Assembly (NCBI GenBank): GCA_040222455.1 | Contig: JAVKDD010000027.1 | Span: forward strand, 558,001-622,000 | Origin: RHLJ01 sp040222455 | Lineage (GTDB): Bacteria > Bacteroidota > Rhodothermia > Balneolales > Balneolaceae | Direction of reading: 5' to 3' | Length of the DNA: 64,000 nucleotides | Shown here: positions 16,294 to 24,593 of the stretch, in pieces | Numbering within the stretch: position 1 is the stretch's first letter | Layout: each line of letters begins with the position of its first letter | Made by a program: the position numbers and the translations under genes | Notes under the pieces: model-generated | Databases searched by the model: none | Told to the model about the DNA's origin: nothing | Seen by the model: only the letters and a program-made list of their open reading frames with translations

Positions 16294-17229
16294 TTAAACG
16301 TTTTTCTTAAATAATCTCCAAAGAATGGATCCGGTTTGAGTAATTAACCTGGAAATAAGATGGTATTCATTAGATGAAAAAAGAATCGACCTTTTAATAA
16401 CAATAACTCCAAATAAAGATGACTTTTTAGGAACCTTGAGATTGTTCATTAACAAGCTTTTTTCGTTGATAGAAAATAAGGGCACAGCAATTTCTGCCGA
16501 TAGTTTTTGTTTTTTGGAGAACTCGTTAAAGAAACCAAGCTCGTCGTTATAAATATGATTGCATAAATAAGCTTCCTGGGTATCTTTTAGATATTGAAAA
16601 GAACGTTCGTCATCAAGAGAAGAGATATTTGCACTATCAGGTTCATTTTTACCATAAAAGTGCAGTAATTTTGAAGTGTTATTTTGGTCAACAATCCAGA
16701 ATCCTAGAAAATCTGAATCTAAAATAGCTAACAGTTCAGAACACAGAACATCAACGGTATCGTTAAAAGAGCCTGATAGCGCACTTTCCATCAACCTCAT
16801 TACCAATTTATTCTTATTATCCGCGAGATCTTCTTCTAGGTCAGAAATGTCAATATCAGTAACTAATTTCATTCGAACCAACTCAAGAATCTTTTCTTTG
16901 TTCGATGTAAATAGTTCTTTTTTTATAAAATCAGCTGCTCCCAATTCTAATGCCTTCCTTTCTTTTTCAATAGTAGGAAGATTTGTCATTATCAAAATCG
17001 GAATTTTTTTCTTCTCGGAATCTAACCTCAAAGATTCGAGTAATTCTAACCCAGTTAACCCAGGCATGTGTATATCAGATAAAATTAGATTTATCTTAGT
17101 ATTAGAGAGTATATCAATAGCTTCTTGTGCATTTTTTGCGTGTACAAGAGAAAATTCGATGCCAAGCAAATTTTTTGCCATAAAGTGAATTGGCTCATCA
17201 TCATCTATTACAAGAACTTTATACTTCAT
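16294..17229 (-). CDS. Response regulator with C-terminal GAF-like domain
   Basis: 311 residues. Residues 1-120 are a receiver domain with the acidic cluster VIDDDEP, phosphoacceptor Asp52 in LILSDIHMPG, the Thr in IPILIMTNLP and Lys in FIKKELF. Residues about 150-305 look like a GAF-type sensor (LLAILDSDFLGFWIVDQNN; EIAVPLFSINEKSLLMNN). There is no DNA-binding, GGDEF or kinase output, so it probably acts by protein contact. It lies between the histidine kinase gene (13 bases) and the glycosyltransferase (15 bases), which suggests it transmits a signal to the exopolysaccharide machinery after translation. The partner is unknown. Confidence 0.8.
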   Translation of the reverse strand: MKYKVLVIDDDEPIHFMAKNLLGIEFSLVHAKNAQEAIDILSNTKINLILSDIHMPGLTGLELLESLRLDSEKKKIPILIMTNLPTIEKERKALELGAADFIKKELFTSNKEKILELVRMKLVTDIDISDLEEDLADNKNKLVMRLMESALSGSFNDTVDVLCSELLAILDSDFLGFWIVDQNNTSKLLHFYGKNEPDSANISSLDDERSFQYLKDTQEAYLCNHIYNDELGFFNEFSKKQKLSAEIAVPLFSINEKSLLMNNLKVPKKSSLFGVIVIKRSILFSSNEYHLISRLITQTGSILWRLFKKNV

Positions 17230-17242
17230 TTTAAAAATGTAA

Positions 17243-18394
17243 TTAATTAATTGGAATTTCTATGAAAAAAGTAGTGCCTACTCCTTCCTTTGATTCCACC
17301 CACACTTTTCCATTATGGATATTAACATATTTTTCAACAACGTCTAAGCCTAATCCTGTTCCTATTTCTCCGTCAGTACCTAACTTACTTGTGCCTTTTT
17401 TATAACTCTCTGATCCAAAAATATTCGAAACTAAATTCTCAGGAATTCCAATTCCAGAATCTTGTACTCTAAACAATATCTTATGCTGGGTAGATGATAC
17501 AAATAGTTCAACTTGACCATTACTAGTTGTAAACTTAAGAGCATTAGAAATAAGATTATTGAGTGCTATTTCTATTTTGGTATGTTCTAGCTTTACTTTA
17601 TTTACTGTAATCTTATTAATTAGATTAAGTGTTATTCCTTTCAACATGGCTTTTGGTTTGTTTACAGAAATAACTTTCTCAACTAAATCCTCAAGAAAAC
17701 CTTCGGTCAACTTTAATTCATCCTTACTTTTTGAATGGTTTTCATTGTCAAGCACTTTCTCAACCATATCCATAAGTTTTTTCCCACTTTGTTCCATTGC
17801 ACTAAGCATATTGGAAACCTCATCTTTAGGAAGATCTGGATTCTCTTTAATTAAATTTGCTAAACCTACAATTCCTGTTAATGGATTCTTAATATCATGA
17901 CTTACGATCCGAACTAACTGGTCTTTTTTACTATTTATTTCCCTTAACTCTATTTCCGTTTTCCGCAGAATCTCAATCCGCTCATCTCTTTCTTTTTGAA
18001 GCTTACTCAAAAATAAATGGGTTCTAATTCGAGCTAAAACTTCATCTTTTTGATATGGCTTTGTAATATAATCAACACCACCAACTTCAAACCCTTCTAC
18101 TTTATCACTAGTTTCTGAAAGAGCACTTAAAAAGATGATAGGAATTGATTTAAGCTCCTCTTCTTTATTTACCGCCTTGCAGACTTCATATCCAGTCATG
18201 TCAGGCATCATTATATCAAGTAGTACAAGATCTGGCTTTCTACCTTTTATGAGTTCTATCGCATCGGTACCATTAAACGCTACAATAGGTGAAAATCCGG
18301 CTTCTCTTAAAACGTGAGAAAGCAATTTGATATTAGCCTCGGTATCATCAACAATAAGTACTAGGAAGTCAGACGGGACAATCTGGAATTGCAT
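17243..18394 (-). CDS. Receiver-histidine kinase hybrid (REC-HisKA-HATPase)
   Basis: 383 residues from the ATG at 18394; an upstream TTG at 18424 would add ten residues. The receiver comes first (LVLIVDD; phosphoacceptor Asp60 in LVLLDIMMPD; Lys in YITKPYQ). A coiled linker follows, then the kinase: H-box LVRIVSHDIKNPLTGI with His166, N-box IALNNLISNALKF, and ATP-lid motifs VQDSGIGIP and GTGLGLDVVEKYV. There is no membrane helix, so it is a cytoplasmic kinase activated through its receiver by another kinase. It is the first gene of the minus-strand operon and reads directly into the second response regulator and the glycosyltransferases. Confidence 0.85.
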   Translation of the reverse strand: MQFQIVPSDFLVLIVDDTEANIKLLSHVLREAGFSPIVAFNGTDAIELIKGRKPDLVLLDIMMPDMTGYEVCKAVNKEEELKSIPIIFLSALSETSDKVEGFEVGGVDYITKPYQKDEVLARIRTHLFLSKLQKERDERIEILRKTEIELREINSKKDQLVRIVSHDIKNPLTGIVGLANLIKENPDLPKDEVSNMLSAMEQSGKKLMDMVEKVLDNENHSKSKDELKLTEGFLEDLVEKVISVNKPKAMLKGITLNLINKITVNKVKLEHTKIEIALNNLISNALKFTTSNGQVELFVSSTQHKILFRVQDSGIGIPENLVSNIFGSESYKKGTSKLGTDGEIGTGLGLDVVEKYVNIHNGKVWVESKEGVGTTFFIEIPIN

Positions 18395-18529
18395 ACCACA
18401 ATTAGAGTTAGTAAATCTTAACAAGTATTTTCAATCTAGAGAAAAATTATCTCCCTTGAAACTATATTTATATTAAATACGTCTCATATAAGATAGTTCT
18501 AAGTTAATTGGTAAAAAACTACATTTTTT

Positions 18530-19006
18530 ATGAAAAGTTTACTTGCAGTGAGTTATACGCTTATTTTAACCCTAATTATTGCACCAACAGATCAGTCAAA
18601 TAATGCTCCTGAATCAAAAAAAATTCTCATTGAAATAAATGACAAATTTGACGAAGTGAAGATTGGAGTTACTGAATCAACAGTATTTATGATTTTTAGT
18701 GAAAAAGTTAAAAACTTTGCAAATAACGCTTTTGGTGATCAATACCAAGCTAATTTACAAGCTTTTGAGGATTCGGATGGAAATTTTATAAGTGGTTTTA
18801 ATATCAATCTAAAGTCCAATAGAATTGAAATTAATAAAGAAGATATTTCTGAAATTGTATTTAAAAACGGAAGGATCAATTTTATTTACCATACTAAACC
18901 TAAAATTGGATTTGAAGATATCTATTCGATTAACGGAACTAAAGCATTAGAAAACTTTTATGTAGAGGATTTAGAAAAATTCATTCTTACATATTCTAAT
19001 TCTTAA
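18530..19006 (+). CDS. Exported protein of unknown function
   Basis: 158 residues. The N-terminus is a signal peptide (LLAVSYTLILTLIIAPTDQS). The rest is hydrophilic and slightly acidic, with no Cys and no recognised domain; recurring beta-type stretches include VTESTVFMIFSEKV and NRIEINKEDISEIVFKNGRINFIYH. It is divergent from the exopolysaccharide operon with a 135-bp gap, so the two promoters share that space. I do not recognise the family. A link to the operon is possible from position only. Confidence 0.55.
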   Translation: MKSLLAVSYTLILTLIIAPTDQSNNAPESKKILIEINDKFDEVKIGVTESTVFMIFSEKVKNFANNAFGDQYQANLQAFEDSDGNFISGFNINLKSNRIEINKEDISEIVFKNGRINFIYHTKPKIGFEDIYSINGTKALENFYVEDLEKFILTYSNS

Positions 19007-19078
19007 AAGGTCCTCAATTAAAAAATTATTGTAACATTTTTACTTGAATTGTACTCCTATTAAAAAAAAGGAGAAGCA

Positions 19079-19663
19079 ATGCTGAGGTTTATACTGCTAG
19101 GTATAGTAGCATTTTCAGGATTTTATATTTGGACTGTTTTCCCAATCAATCATGGTCCGGGAGAAATAACTCCAGATAAACCCAAAGTAGAAAGATTAAG
19201 TTGGGAAAAACCCTTCATTTTCAAGGGAGCTACTATTGTCCCCCATCGTAAAATTTCTGGAGAAGTTAGGGTATTAGAGAAAAAGAGATATTTTTTTGAT
19301 AACAAAAGAATGTTTTCTCCTGTAGATGTACTTATTGGATGGAAGGCACTTTCAGACGAAAGAAATTTAGACCATATTCGCTTTTCATTAAACGATAGGT
19401 TTTTTGATTATGAATTTACAAGACCTCCATTACCCGTAAACGAAATTCTAAGTCAAATTGATTTATGGCATTTAGTACCATCGAATGAACAAATTGATTA
19501 CGATATTAAAAAGCTTAGAAAAGGAAACATATTAATTATTGAGGGCTATGTTATAGATGTTGAACCAGTATCTACTTATGCGTGGAGATCTGAGTTAGTA
19601 AACATTAAAAATCATGACTTTAAGAATACCATAATTTGGATTACAAAGCTTTCAGTTAAATAA
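19079..19663 (+). CDS. Membrane-anchored protein of a conserved uncharacterised family
   Basis: 194 residues. One N-terminal helix (LLGIVAFSGFYIWTVFPI) anchors a hydrophilic domain outside the cytoplasm. The segments RYFFDNKRMFSPVDVLIGW, ALSDERNLDHIRFSLNDRFF, DLWHLVPSNEQI and GNILIIEGYVIDVEP match, in order, a family I know from many Proteobacteria only as uncharacterised (pattern Y-x-x-D-x-x-x-x-S-P-x-D-x-x-x-G-W, H-L-I-P-A). The start has an unusually good Shine-Dalgarno sequence for this window (AAGGAG 7 bases upstream of the ATG), which supports the start chosen. Function unknown. Confidence 0.6.
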   Translation: MLRFILLGIVAFSGFYIWTVFPINHGPGEITPDKPKVERLSWEKPFIFKGATIVPHRKISGEVRVLEKKRYFFDNKRMFSPVDVLIGWKALSDERNLDHIRFSLNDRFFDYEFTRPPLPVNEILSQIDLWHLVPSNEQIDYDIKKLRKGNILIIEGYVIDVEPVSTYAWRSELVNIKNHDFKNTIIWITKLSVK

Positions 19664-19752
19664 AATTTCCTGATTTTTTTTAACTTGATATGATTCTAAA
19701 ATAGCGCTTTATTATATGTGCTTGTTCAATCGGGTCAGAAATAAGGAAAATC

Positions 19753-19995
19753 ATGTCGTCAAAATCTAGAAAAACAGGAACTGTAAAGTGGTTTCATAAT
19801 ATCAAGGGCTATGGCTTTATTAGCTCTGAAGAAGAAGAAGAGATATTTGTCCACTATTCAGAAATAAATTCTGATGGTTTCAAAAAATTAAAACGTGGAG
19901 AAAAGGTAGAATTTATTTTAGATACTGGAGAAAAAGGTTTGTTAGCAAGGGATGTTTCTTTAGTTGAAAATCAAGATGATCCTGATATTTTTTAG
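19753..19995 (+). CDS. Cold-shock domain protein
   Basis: 80 residues covering one cold-shock domain with both nucleic-acid-binding motifs: KGYGFI (RNP1) and IFVHYSEI (RNP2), preceded by TGTVKWFHNIKG. The usual Phe in K-G-[FY]-G-F-I is Tyr and the H-x-S of RNP2 is HYS. Such proteins bind single-stranded RNA and DNA as chaperones. It starts after AAGGAAAATC. A 6-base gap leads into the next membrane protein gene, so they are likely co-transcribed. Whether it is cold-induced cannot be seen. Confidence 0.9.
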   Translation: MSSKSRKTGTVKWFHNIKGYGFISSEEEEEIFVHYSEINSDGFKKLKRGEKVEFILDTGEKGLLARDVSLVENQDDPDIF

Positions 19996-20001
19996 TCTTA
20001 C

Positions 20002-20331
20002 ATGAAATGGATTAAAGACGCTATTCTTGATTTATTAATACTGGTTGTAATTGTTGCCTATGCCATTACTTCTAATGATATAATTGAGATTATTATTTGG
20101 GTATACACTTCTCTTTTAATTATATCTAAAGTTTCCTACTTCTTTTTTGATTTCTTACAATCAAAAGCTTCTAAAACTAAAGTTCCGGATTGGTTTTACC
20201 ACGGCACTTATCTTTTATCAATTATTCTTTTAATAACAACTAAGAACTACCCTCTAGTAATAGCCTGGGTAGTAATTTGGGTTCTATCTGTAGTACCAAA
20301 ATTAGTTAAAACGAAAAAAAAATCTTCTTGA
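20002..20331 (+). CDS. Small membrane protein of unknown function
   Basis: 109 residues with three or four hydrophobic helices (DLLILVVIVAYAITSN, IIIWVYTSLLIISKVSYFF, YLLSIILLITTKNYPLVIAWVVIWVLSVVP) and a basic C-terminus. No motif was recognised. It begins 6 bases after the cold-shock gene and ends 25 bases before the PagL-like gene, in a run of four same-direction genes up to the cyclophilin. Function unknown. Confidence 0.6.
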   Translation: MKWIKDAILDLLILVVIVAYAITSNDIIEIIIWVYTSLLIISKVSYFFFDFLQSKASKTKVPDWFYHGTYLLSIILLITTKNYPLVIAWVVIWVLSVVPKLVKTKKKSS

Positions 20332-20356
20332 TTTTTTTTAATCTATAGGGTCTCTG

Positions 20357-20965
20357 TTGTTAAGGAAGATTTATTTAAGTAGTACCCTAATAGTGTTAGC
20401 AAGCTTAACCTTAATTAATTATGGATGGTCTCAAGAAACTATTTCGAAAAAACAAGAATTTCTTATAGTCTCCGGATATTCCCCTAGTTCTATTAAATTT
20501 CTTGGAAAAACGCCTGACGCATCAACTACTTTATTAAAGCTTGAGTATAGAGAGCAAACAAGTAAATTATTTTTTGGAAATCCGATATACTATCAATTTG
20601 GAATAATTCCATTTATTGAGTTTGATTATCCAAAAAGGGATGAAAATGGAAGAATAGATATAGTTAAAGGTTTTGGAATTTCACCAATAGGACTTGGAAT
20701 TAATAATTCGGTCTCAAAAATATTATCTTATTCCCTATTTACTTATGGAGGAGTAATTCTTGTTGACAAAAGATTTCCTACGGATGAAGGTAGAAAATTG
20801 AATTATACTTTAAGCCTTTCAATAGATGGAATTTATAAAGCTAGCAAATATTTTTCTTTTTCATTGGGCTATAAATTTCATCATATTTCCAATGCTCAAA
20901 CTGGTGCAGAAAACCCAGGAATAGATTCAAATTTCATTACATTTTCTTTAATTTTATCTAAATAA
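20357..20965 (+). CDS. Acyloxyacyl hydrolase / PagL-like outer-membrane lipid A deacylase
   Basis: 202 residues from a TTG at 20357, chosen because it gives an immediate signal peptide (IYLSSTLIVLASLTLINYGWSQ). The rest reads as an 8-strand barrel with alternating residues. The C-terminus has LGYKFHHISNAQTGAENPGIDSN, which matches the PagL region holding the catalytic His and Ser (H-x-S) and a following acidic residue. PagL removes the 3-O-linked acyl chain from lipid A in the outer membrane. It ends 2 bases before the cyclophilin gene. The family is fairly secure; activity is not shown. Confidence 0.75.
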   Translation: MLRKIYLSSTLIVLASLTLINYGWSQETISKKQEFLIVSGYSPSSIKFLGKTPDASTTLLKLEYREQTSKLFFGNPIYYQFGIIPFIEFDYPKRDENGRIDIVKGFGISPIGLGINNSVSKILSYSLFTYGGVILVDKRFPTDEGRKLNYTLSLSIDGIYKASKYFSFSLGYKFHHISNAQTGAENPGIDSNFITFSLILSK

Positions 20966-20967
20966 AT

Positions 20968-21495
20968 ATGACACTAAAAGCAGCATTTAATACCTCTAAA
21001 GGTTCAATTAACATAAAACTATTTCATGAAGAAGCACCTAAGACAGTAGCAAATTTCGTTAATCTTGTAACTAGAGGTTATTATGATGGGCTAAACTTCC
21101 ATCGTGTAATAAATGATTTTATGGTACAAGGAGGATGCCCAAATGGAGACGGACGTGGTGGTCCTGGATATGTTTTTGAAGATGAGTTTCATCCAGACTT
21201 GATACACAATGAGTCAGGTAAACTATCGATGGCAAACGCAGGCCCGGGAACAAATGGAAGTCAATTTTTTATTACTCATGTACCAACTCCATGGTTAGAC
21301 GGTCGTCACACAGTTTTTGGTGAAGTTATTTCAGATGAAGATCAAGAGATCGTAAATTTAATTTCTCAGGGCGACACTATTGAAACTATTTCCATTGAAG
21401 GTGAATACGTAGACTTATTATCCAATGTTAAAGAAGTTCAATTATGGAATGAAGCATTAGATGAACGTTTTCCAAATTTGAATTCAACTGAATAA
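20968..21495 (+). CDS. Cyclophilin-type peptidyl-prolyl cis-trans isomerase
   Basis: 175 residues with no signal peptide, so cytoplasmic. All cyclophilin landmarks are present: FHRVINDFMVQGGCPNGDG (catalytic Arg in FHR), GKLSMANAGPGTNGSQFFIT and WLDGRHTVFGEVI. The length is slightly above the bacterial cytoplasmic type because of a short C-terminal extension after the core. It is 2 bases after the PagL-like gene and closes this run of co-directional genes. Confidence 0.92.
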   Translation: MTLKAAFNTSKGSINIKLFHEEAPKTVANFVNLVTRGYYDGLNFHRVINDFMVQGGCPNGDGRGGPGYVFEDEFHPDLIHNESGKLSMANAGPGTNGSQFFITHVPTPWLDGRHTVFGEVISDEDQEIVNLISQGDTIETISIEGEYVDLLSNVKEVQLWNEALDERFPNLNSTE

Positions 21496-21583
21496 CTAAA
21501 AGGCATATTAAGATCTATATTTGTTGAAACTTTTAACTTAAAGTGCGTAATAGATCAAAATTAAAATTTGATCTATTTGTGCT

Positions 21584-23062
21584 ATGATAAAGAAAGTATT
21601 CTGCCTTTTAGCTACCGTTCTAGTCCTTTCAAGCTTTTCATATATATTTGCCCAGAATTCAGAGAATGATTTAAGATATCGAAAATGGAGGGTAACCGTG
21701 ATCCCTCCTATTAGTACAAATGGAGTAGCCACTTCAAATTATTCTGCTAAGTATTCCATAAATTTTTTAGGTGGATATCATGGCGCGCTAGATGGTTACG
21801 AAGTTGGGGCGCTATTTAACTACAACAAATTTTATTCTTATGGATTTCAACTTGTTGGTGGACTAAATGTGACTAATGGTGAAATGGCTGGCTTTAATAT
21901 AGCTGGTCTGGCTAACTATTCGGAAGAAAACATGAGTGGAATACAACTTTCAGGCATTTCAAACATCTCAAATGATATGCTTGAAGGAGTTCAATTAGCT
22001 GGTGTTTTTAATTTCTCTGTAAGAGGTTCTTCAGGAATGCAATTTGCAGGTTTTGCTAACGTAAGTAAAAGAAGTATTGAAGGAATTCAAGTTGGAGGTT
22101 TGTTCAATTACACTGAGAGTAATATTGCAGGACTACAAGTAGCTGGTTTATTTAACTATGCAGGTGATGATGTAGAAGGTTTACAGGCCGCAATGGGATT
22201 TAATTTTAGTGGTGATAATATCTCTGGATTACAAGCAGCAGGAGTTGGAAATATTGCTAAAGGTAATATTGAAGGTCTACTAGCATCTGGATTTATAAAT
22301 TTTGCAAGAGAAGACGCAAGTGGATTATTAGTTTCAGGAGGTTTTAATATTGGGAGGAATATCGAAGGTTTAACAAGTGCGGGGATAGGAAATTTTGCAC
22401 TTTCGATGGAAGGATTTCAATTAGGTGGAATTAATTATGCACGAAGAGCTGTCGGTTTACAAATTGGAATATTGAATATTGCAAAAGAATTTGAAGGTGC
22501 TCCCGTTGGGCTACTTAGTATTTATGGAAATGGAAGAAAGAATTTTGATGCCCGTTTTTCTGACGGAGGATTTACAGAGTTAGGTATTACAACCGGTACC
22601 TATCGTGTATATAATTCATTTTTAGTTGGATATAATACATTGTTGGATAGAGAAGTTTACAGAATTGGGTTAGCAGTAGGCTTAGAAAAAAATATTCAAG
22701 ATTCTTTTGAAAATATTGAAAGCTCTACCCTATTTGTTAATCAGGAATTTAGCTTTCATCATGTATTTGAAGAAAAATGGACAAACCGAAAAAATCGAAT
22801 ACTTACTTATAAATATATGCTAGGAAATCGATTTGGTAATGGTTTTTCAGTTTATGGTGGTCCAAGTATAAATATGCAAGTTACTAGAGTTGACGATGCA
22901 AATGATTATACTTGGTATAGTATTTGGTCTCCTACCAGAAAAGGTAAACAATATCGGTTTTGGGTAGGATTTAATGTGGGTGTACGATTATTTCATCAAA
23001 AAAATCTACCCTTAATCAGCGATAATTTTGATAACGATTGGGGATGGGGGCGCGATTGGTAA
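21584..23062 (+). CDS. LA_2272-type surface repeat protein
   Basis: 492 residues. A signal peptide (VFCLLATVLVLSSFSYIFAQ) leads to a region of about ten imperfect 16-residue repeats of the form G-[LIM]-Q-[LVA]-[AS]-G-x-x-N-[FYI]-x-x-x-x-[IV]-[ESA], for example GLQVAGLFNYAGDDVE. The region runs roughly from residue 80 to 300. This is the pattern of the LA_2272 surface repeat family described in Leptospira and found in Bacteroidota. The final 180 residues lack repeats and look beta-rich (YRVYNSFLVGYNTLLDR and FWVGFNVGVRLF), probably the outer-membrane part. Function unknown. Confidence 0.75.
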   Translation: MIKKVFCLLATVLVLSSFSYIFAQNSENDLRYRKWRVTVIPPISTNGVATSNYSAKYSINFLGGYHGALDGYEVGALFNYNKFYSYGFQLVGGLNVTNGEMAGFNIAGLANYSEENMSGIQLSGISNISNDMLEGVQLAGVFNFSVRGSSGMQFAGFANVSKRSIEGIQVGGLFNYTESNIAGLQVAGLFNYAGDDVEGLQAAMGFNFSGDNISGLQAAGVGNIAKGNIEGLLASGFINFAREDASGLLVSGGFNIGRNIEGLTSAGIGNFALSMEGFQLGGINYARRAVGLQIGILNIAKEFEGAPVGLLSIYGNGRKNFDARFSDGGFTELGITTGTYRVYNSFLVGYNTLLDREVYRIGLAVGLEKNIQDSFENIESSTLFVNQEFSFHHVFEEKWTNRKNRILTYKYMLGNRFGNGFSVYGGPSINMQVTRVDDANDYTWYSIWSPTRKGKQYRFWVGFNVGVRLFHQKNLPLISDNFDNDWGWGRDW

Positions 23063-23155
23063 AATACTCAACTCATAAATGTTATCTTTTTGTGATGAAC
23101 TTTTTGATTGGAATGATTAATTACATTGAAATTGTTACCAAGAGAAACTTTTATT

Positions 23156-23701
23156 ATGAAGCTAATTCTTATATCATCCATCAGTTTAAGTACAGTATTG
23201 GTCATCTTAACTTTAAATTTTACTTCCGCACAAGTGGAAGAGCATTCAGAAAATCATTTTCATGAATTAGCTAATTTCGAATCAGTTATGGATACAATAC
23301 CAGACTCATTTCCTTATCAAAAAACTGAAGCAGAATGGAAAGAAATACTAACTTCCTCAGAGTTTCGAATACTTAGAAAAAAAGGAACTGAATTTCCTTA
23401 TGTGAACGAATATTTTGATTCCGAAAAAGATGGAATATATGTATGTGCTGGTTGCGGGCAAAAACTTTACGATTCTAAACATAAGTACAAAAGCGGTACG
23501 GGTTGGCCTAGCTTTTGGAAACCGATTGATGATTCTTTAGTCGTAGAATTAGAAGATAAAAGCTTATTCATGACTCGAACTGAAATTGTTTGTTCAAACT
23601 GTGGAGGACATTTAGGTCATGTTTTTGACGATGGTCCTAAACCTACAAATTTACGATATTGCATGAATTCAGCAGCAATGAAATTAGTAGATAGAGATTA
23701 G
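23156..23701 (+). CDS. msrB: Periplasmic peptide-methionine (R)-S-oxide reductase
   Basis: 181 residues from the ATG at 23156, which gives a proper signal peptide (LILISSISLSTVLVILTLNFTSAQ); an in-frame ATG at 23126 lies ahead of it but is less likely. The MsrB domain has the two zinc Cys pairs (YVCAGCGQ and IVCSNCGGHLGHVF), GTGWPSFWKP and the catalytic Cys in LRYCMNSAAM. It repairs oxidised methionine in exported proteins. It is a single gene followed by a clear terminator at 23752. Confidence 0.9.
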   Translation: MKLILISSISLSTVLVILTLNFTSAQVEEHSENHFHELANFESVMDTIPDSFPYQKTEAEWKEILTSSEFRILRKKGTEFPYVNEYFDSEKDGIYVCAGCGQKLYDSKHKYKSGTGWPSFWKPIDDSLVVELEDKSLFMTRTEIVCSNCGGHLGHVFDDGPKPTNLRYCMNSAAMKLVDRD

Positions 23702-23751
23702 TTATATTTAAGAAAGAAATAAATTCTCTTTTAGAATAAAAAATTGTATTT

Positions 23752-23777
23752 AAGGCGCTTCATTAGCGCCTTTTTTA
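23752..23777 (+). terminator. Intrinsic terminator after msrB
   Basis: An 8-base-pair perfect stem (AAGGCGCT at 23752-23759 with AGCGCCTT at 23765-23772) and a 5-base loop are followed by a run of T. It is G+C-rich against a very AT-rich background and lies 50 bases after the msrB stop. Confidence 0.85.
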
Positions 23778-23791
23778 ATTAAAAATTCAAT

Positions 23792-24319
23792 ATGTCAAAC
23801 AAAGCAATCGTTTTAAAAGAAGCTGAATTTAATCCCAGGCTAAAAACATATATAAACCTCTATGGGGTTTTTATGATGTTAATAATGTTTATTACTATTC
23901 CTTTCATACCAATTTGGTTAATTATTGCCCCATTCTTTATAAATAAATATTACGAACGCCTTGAATGCGAACTTACCTCTCGTTCACTTCGTTTTAAAAA
24001 AGGATTTATCGTTCAAACAGAAAAGACCATCCCCCTCGATAAAATTCAGGATTTAACTTTCAAAGAAGGACCTTTATTAAAGAAACTCGGACTTAGTATT
24101 TTAAAAATTGAAACGGCAGGAAACTCAGCAACTGGAAGTGCTGATCTAAGTCTAATTGGGGTTATAGATGCTCACAATTTTCGTCAAATGGTTTTTGATC
24201 AAAGAGACAAAGTAACTGATAATACTTCATCTGGTTCACACGAATCGGAGTCTGTTGTTGAAGTACTAAAAGATATTAGAGACGCTCTTAAAAGAGTTGA
24301 AGGGAAACTTAATTCCTAG
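23792..24319 (+). CDS. bPH2 (DUF304) membrane protein
   Basis: 175 residues. Two adjacent hydrophobic helices (LYGVFMMLIMFITIPFIPIWLIIAPFFINKYY) precede a bacterial PH domain with ELTSRSLRFKKGFIVQTEKTIPLDKIQDLTF, GLSILKIETAG and FRQMVFDQRD, the standard pattern of the YdbS/YdbT group. The C-terminus is charged and may form a coiled coil (VVEVLKDIRDALKRVEGKL). The ATG is 20 bases after the terminator for msrB, so it is its own transcript. Role unknown. Confidence 0.8.
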   Translation: MSNKAIVLKEAEFNPRLKTYINLYGVFMMLIMFITIPFIPIWLIIAPFFINKYYERLECELTSRSLRFKKGFIVQTEKTIPLDKIQDLTFKEGPLLKKLGLSILKIETAGNSATGSADLSLIGVIDAHNFRQMVFDQRDKVTDNTSSGSHESESVVEVLKDIRDALKRVEGKLNS

Positions 24320-24593
24320 TTAATGTCTATATAGTTTAGCCAAGTACCATTTTCTTATTATATCCTCAATTAAAGCTAAAACTCTTTTATTTACTCATTC
24401 ATAGTAATCTTTTGCTTGAATAAAGGTAGTTTCGTTGTTACCACTATGATCTCCATTCAAGTCGAAAAAAGCAAAAGTATCATCTAAAATCATACTCCAC
24501 CAATTGATAAAATTCTTTTTTCGCAATGTTGGTGAATTCTGTACAAGAGTGGAGTAACTAAACAAGAAGATTAGTTTAACGTGTGCATTTCTT
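24320..24593. other. Gap between convergent genes with one unexplained open frame
   Basis: 274 bases between the PH protein and the transporter. On the minus strand a frame stays open from beside the transporter stop to a TGA at 24395-24397, about 65 codons, and reads NSPTLRKKNFINWWSMILDD then FAFFDLNGDHSGN. The second piece resembles a calcium-loop-like or C-terminal protein fragment. There is no ATG until late and no ribosome site, so it is at best a remnant. No strong terminator is visible. Confidence 0.25.
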
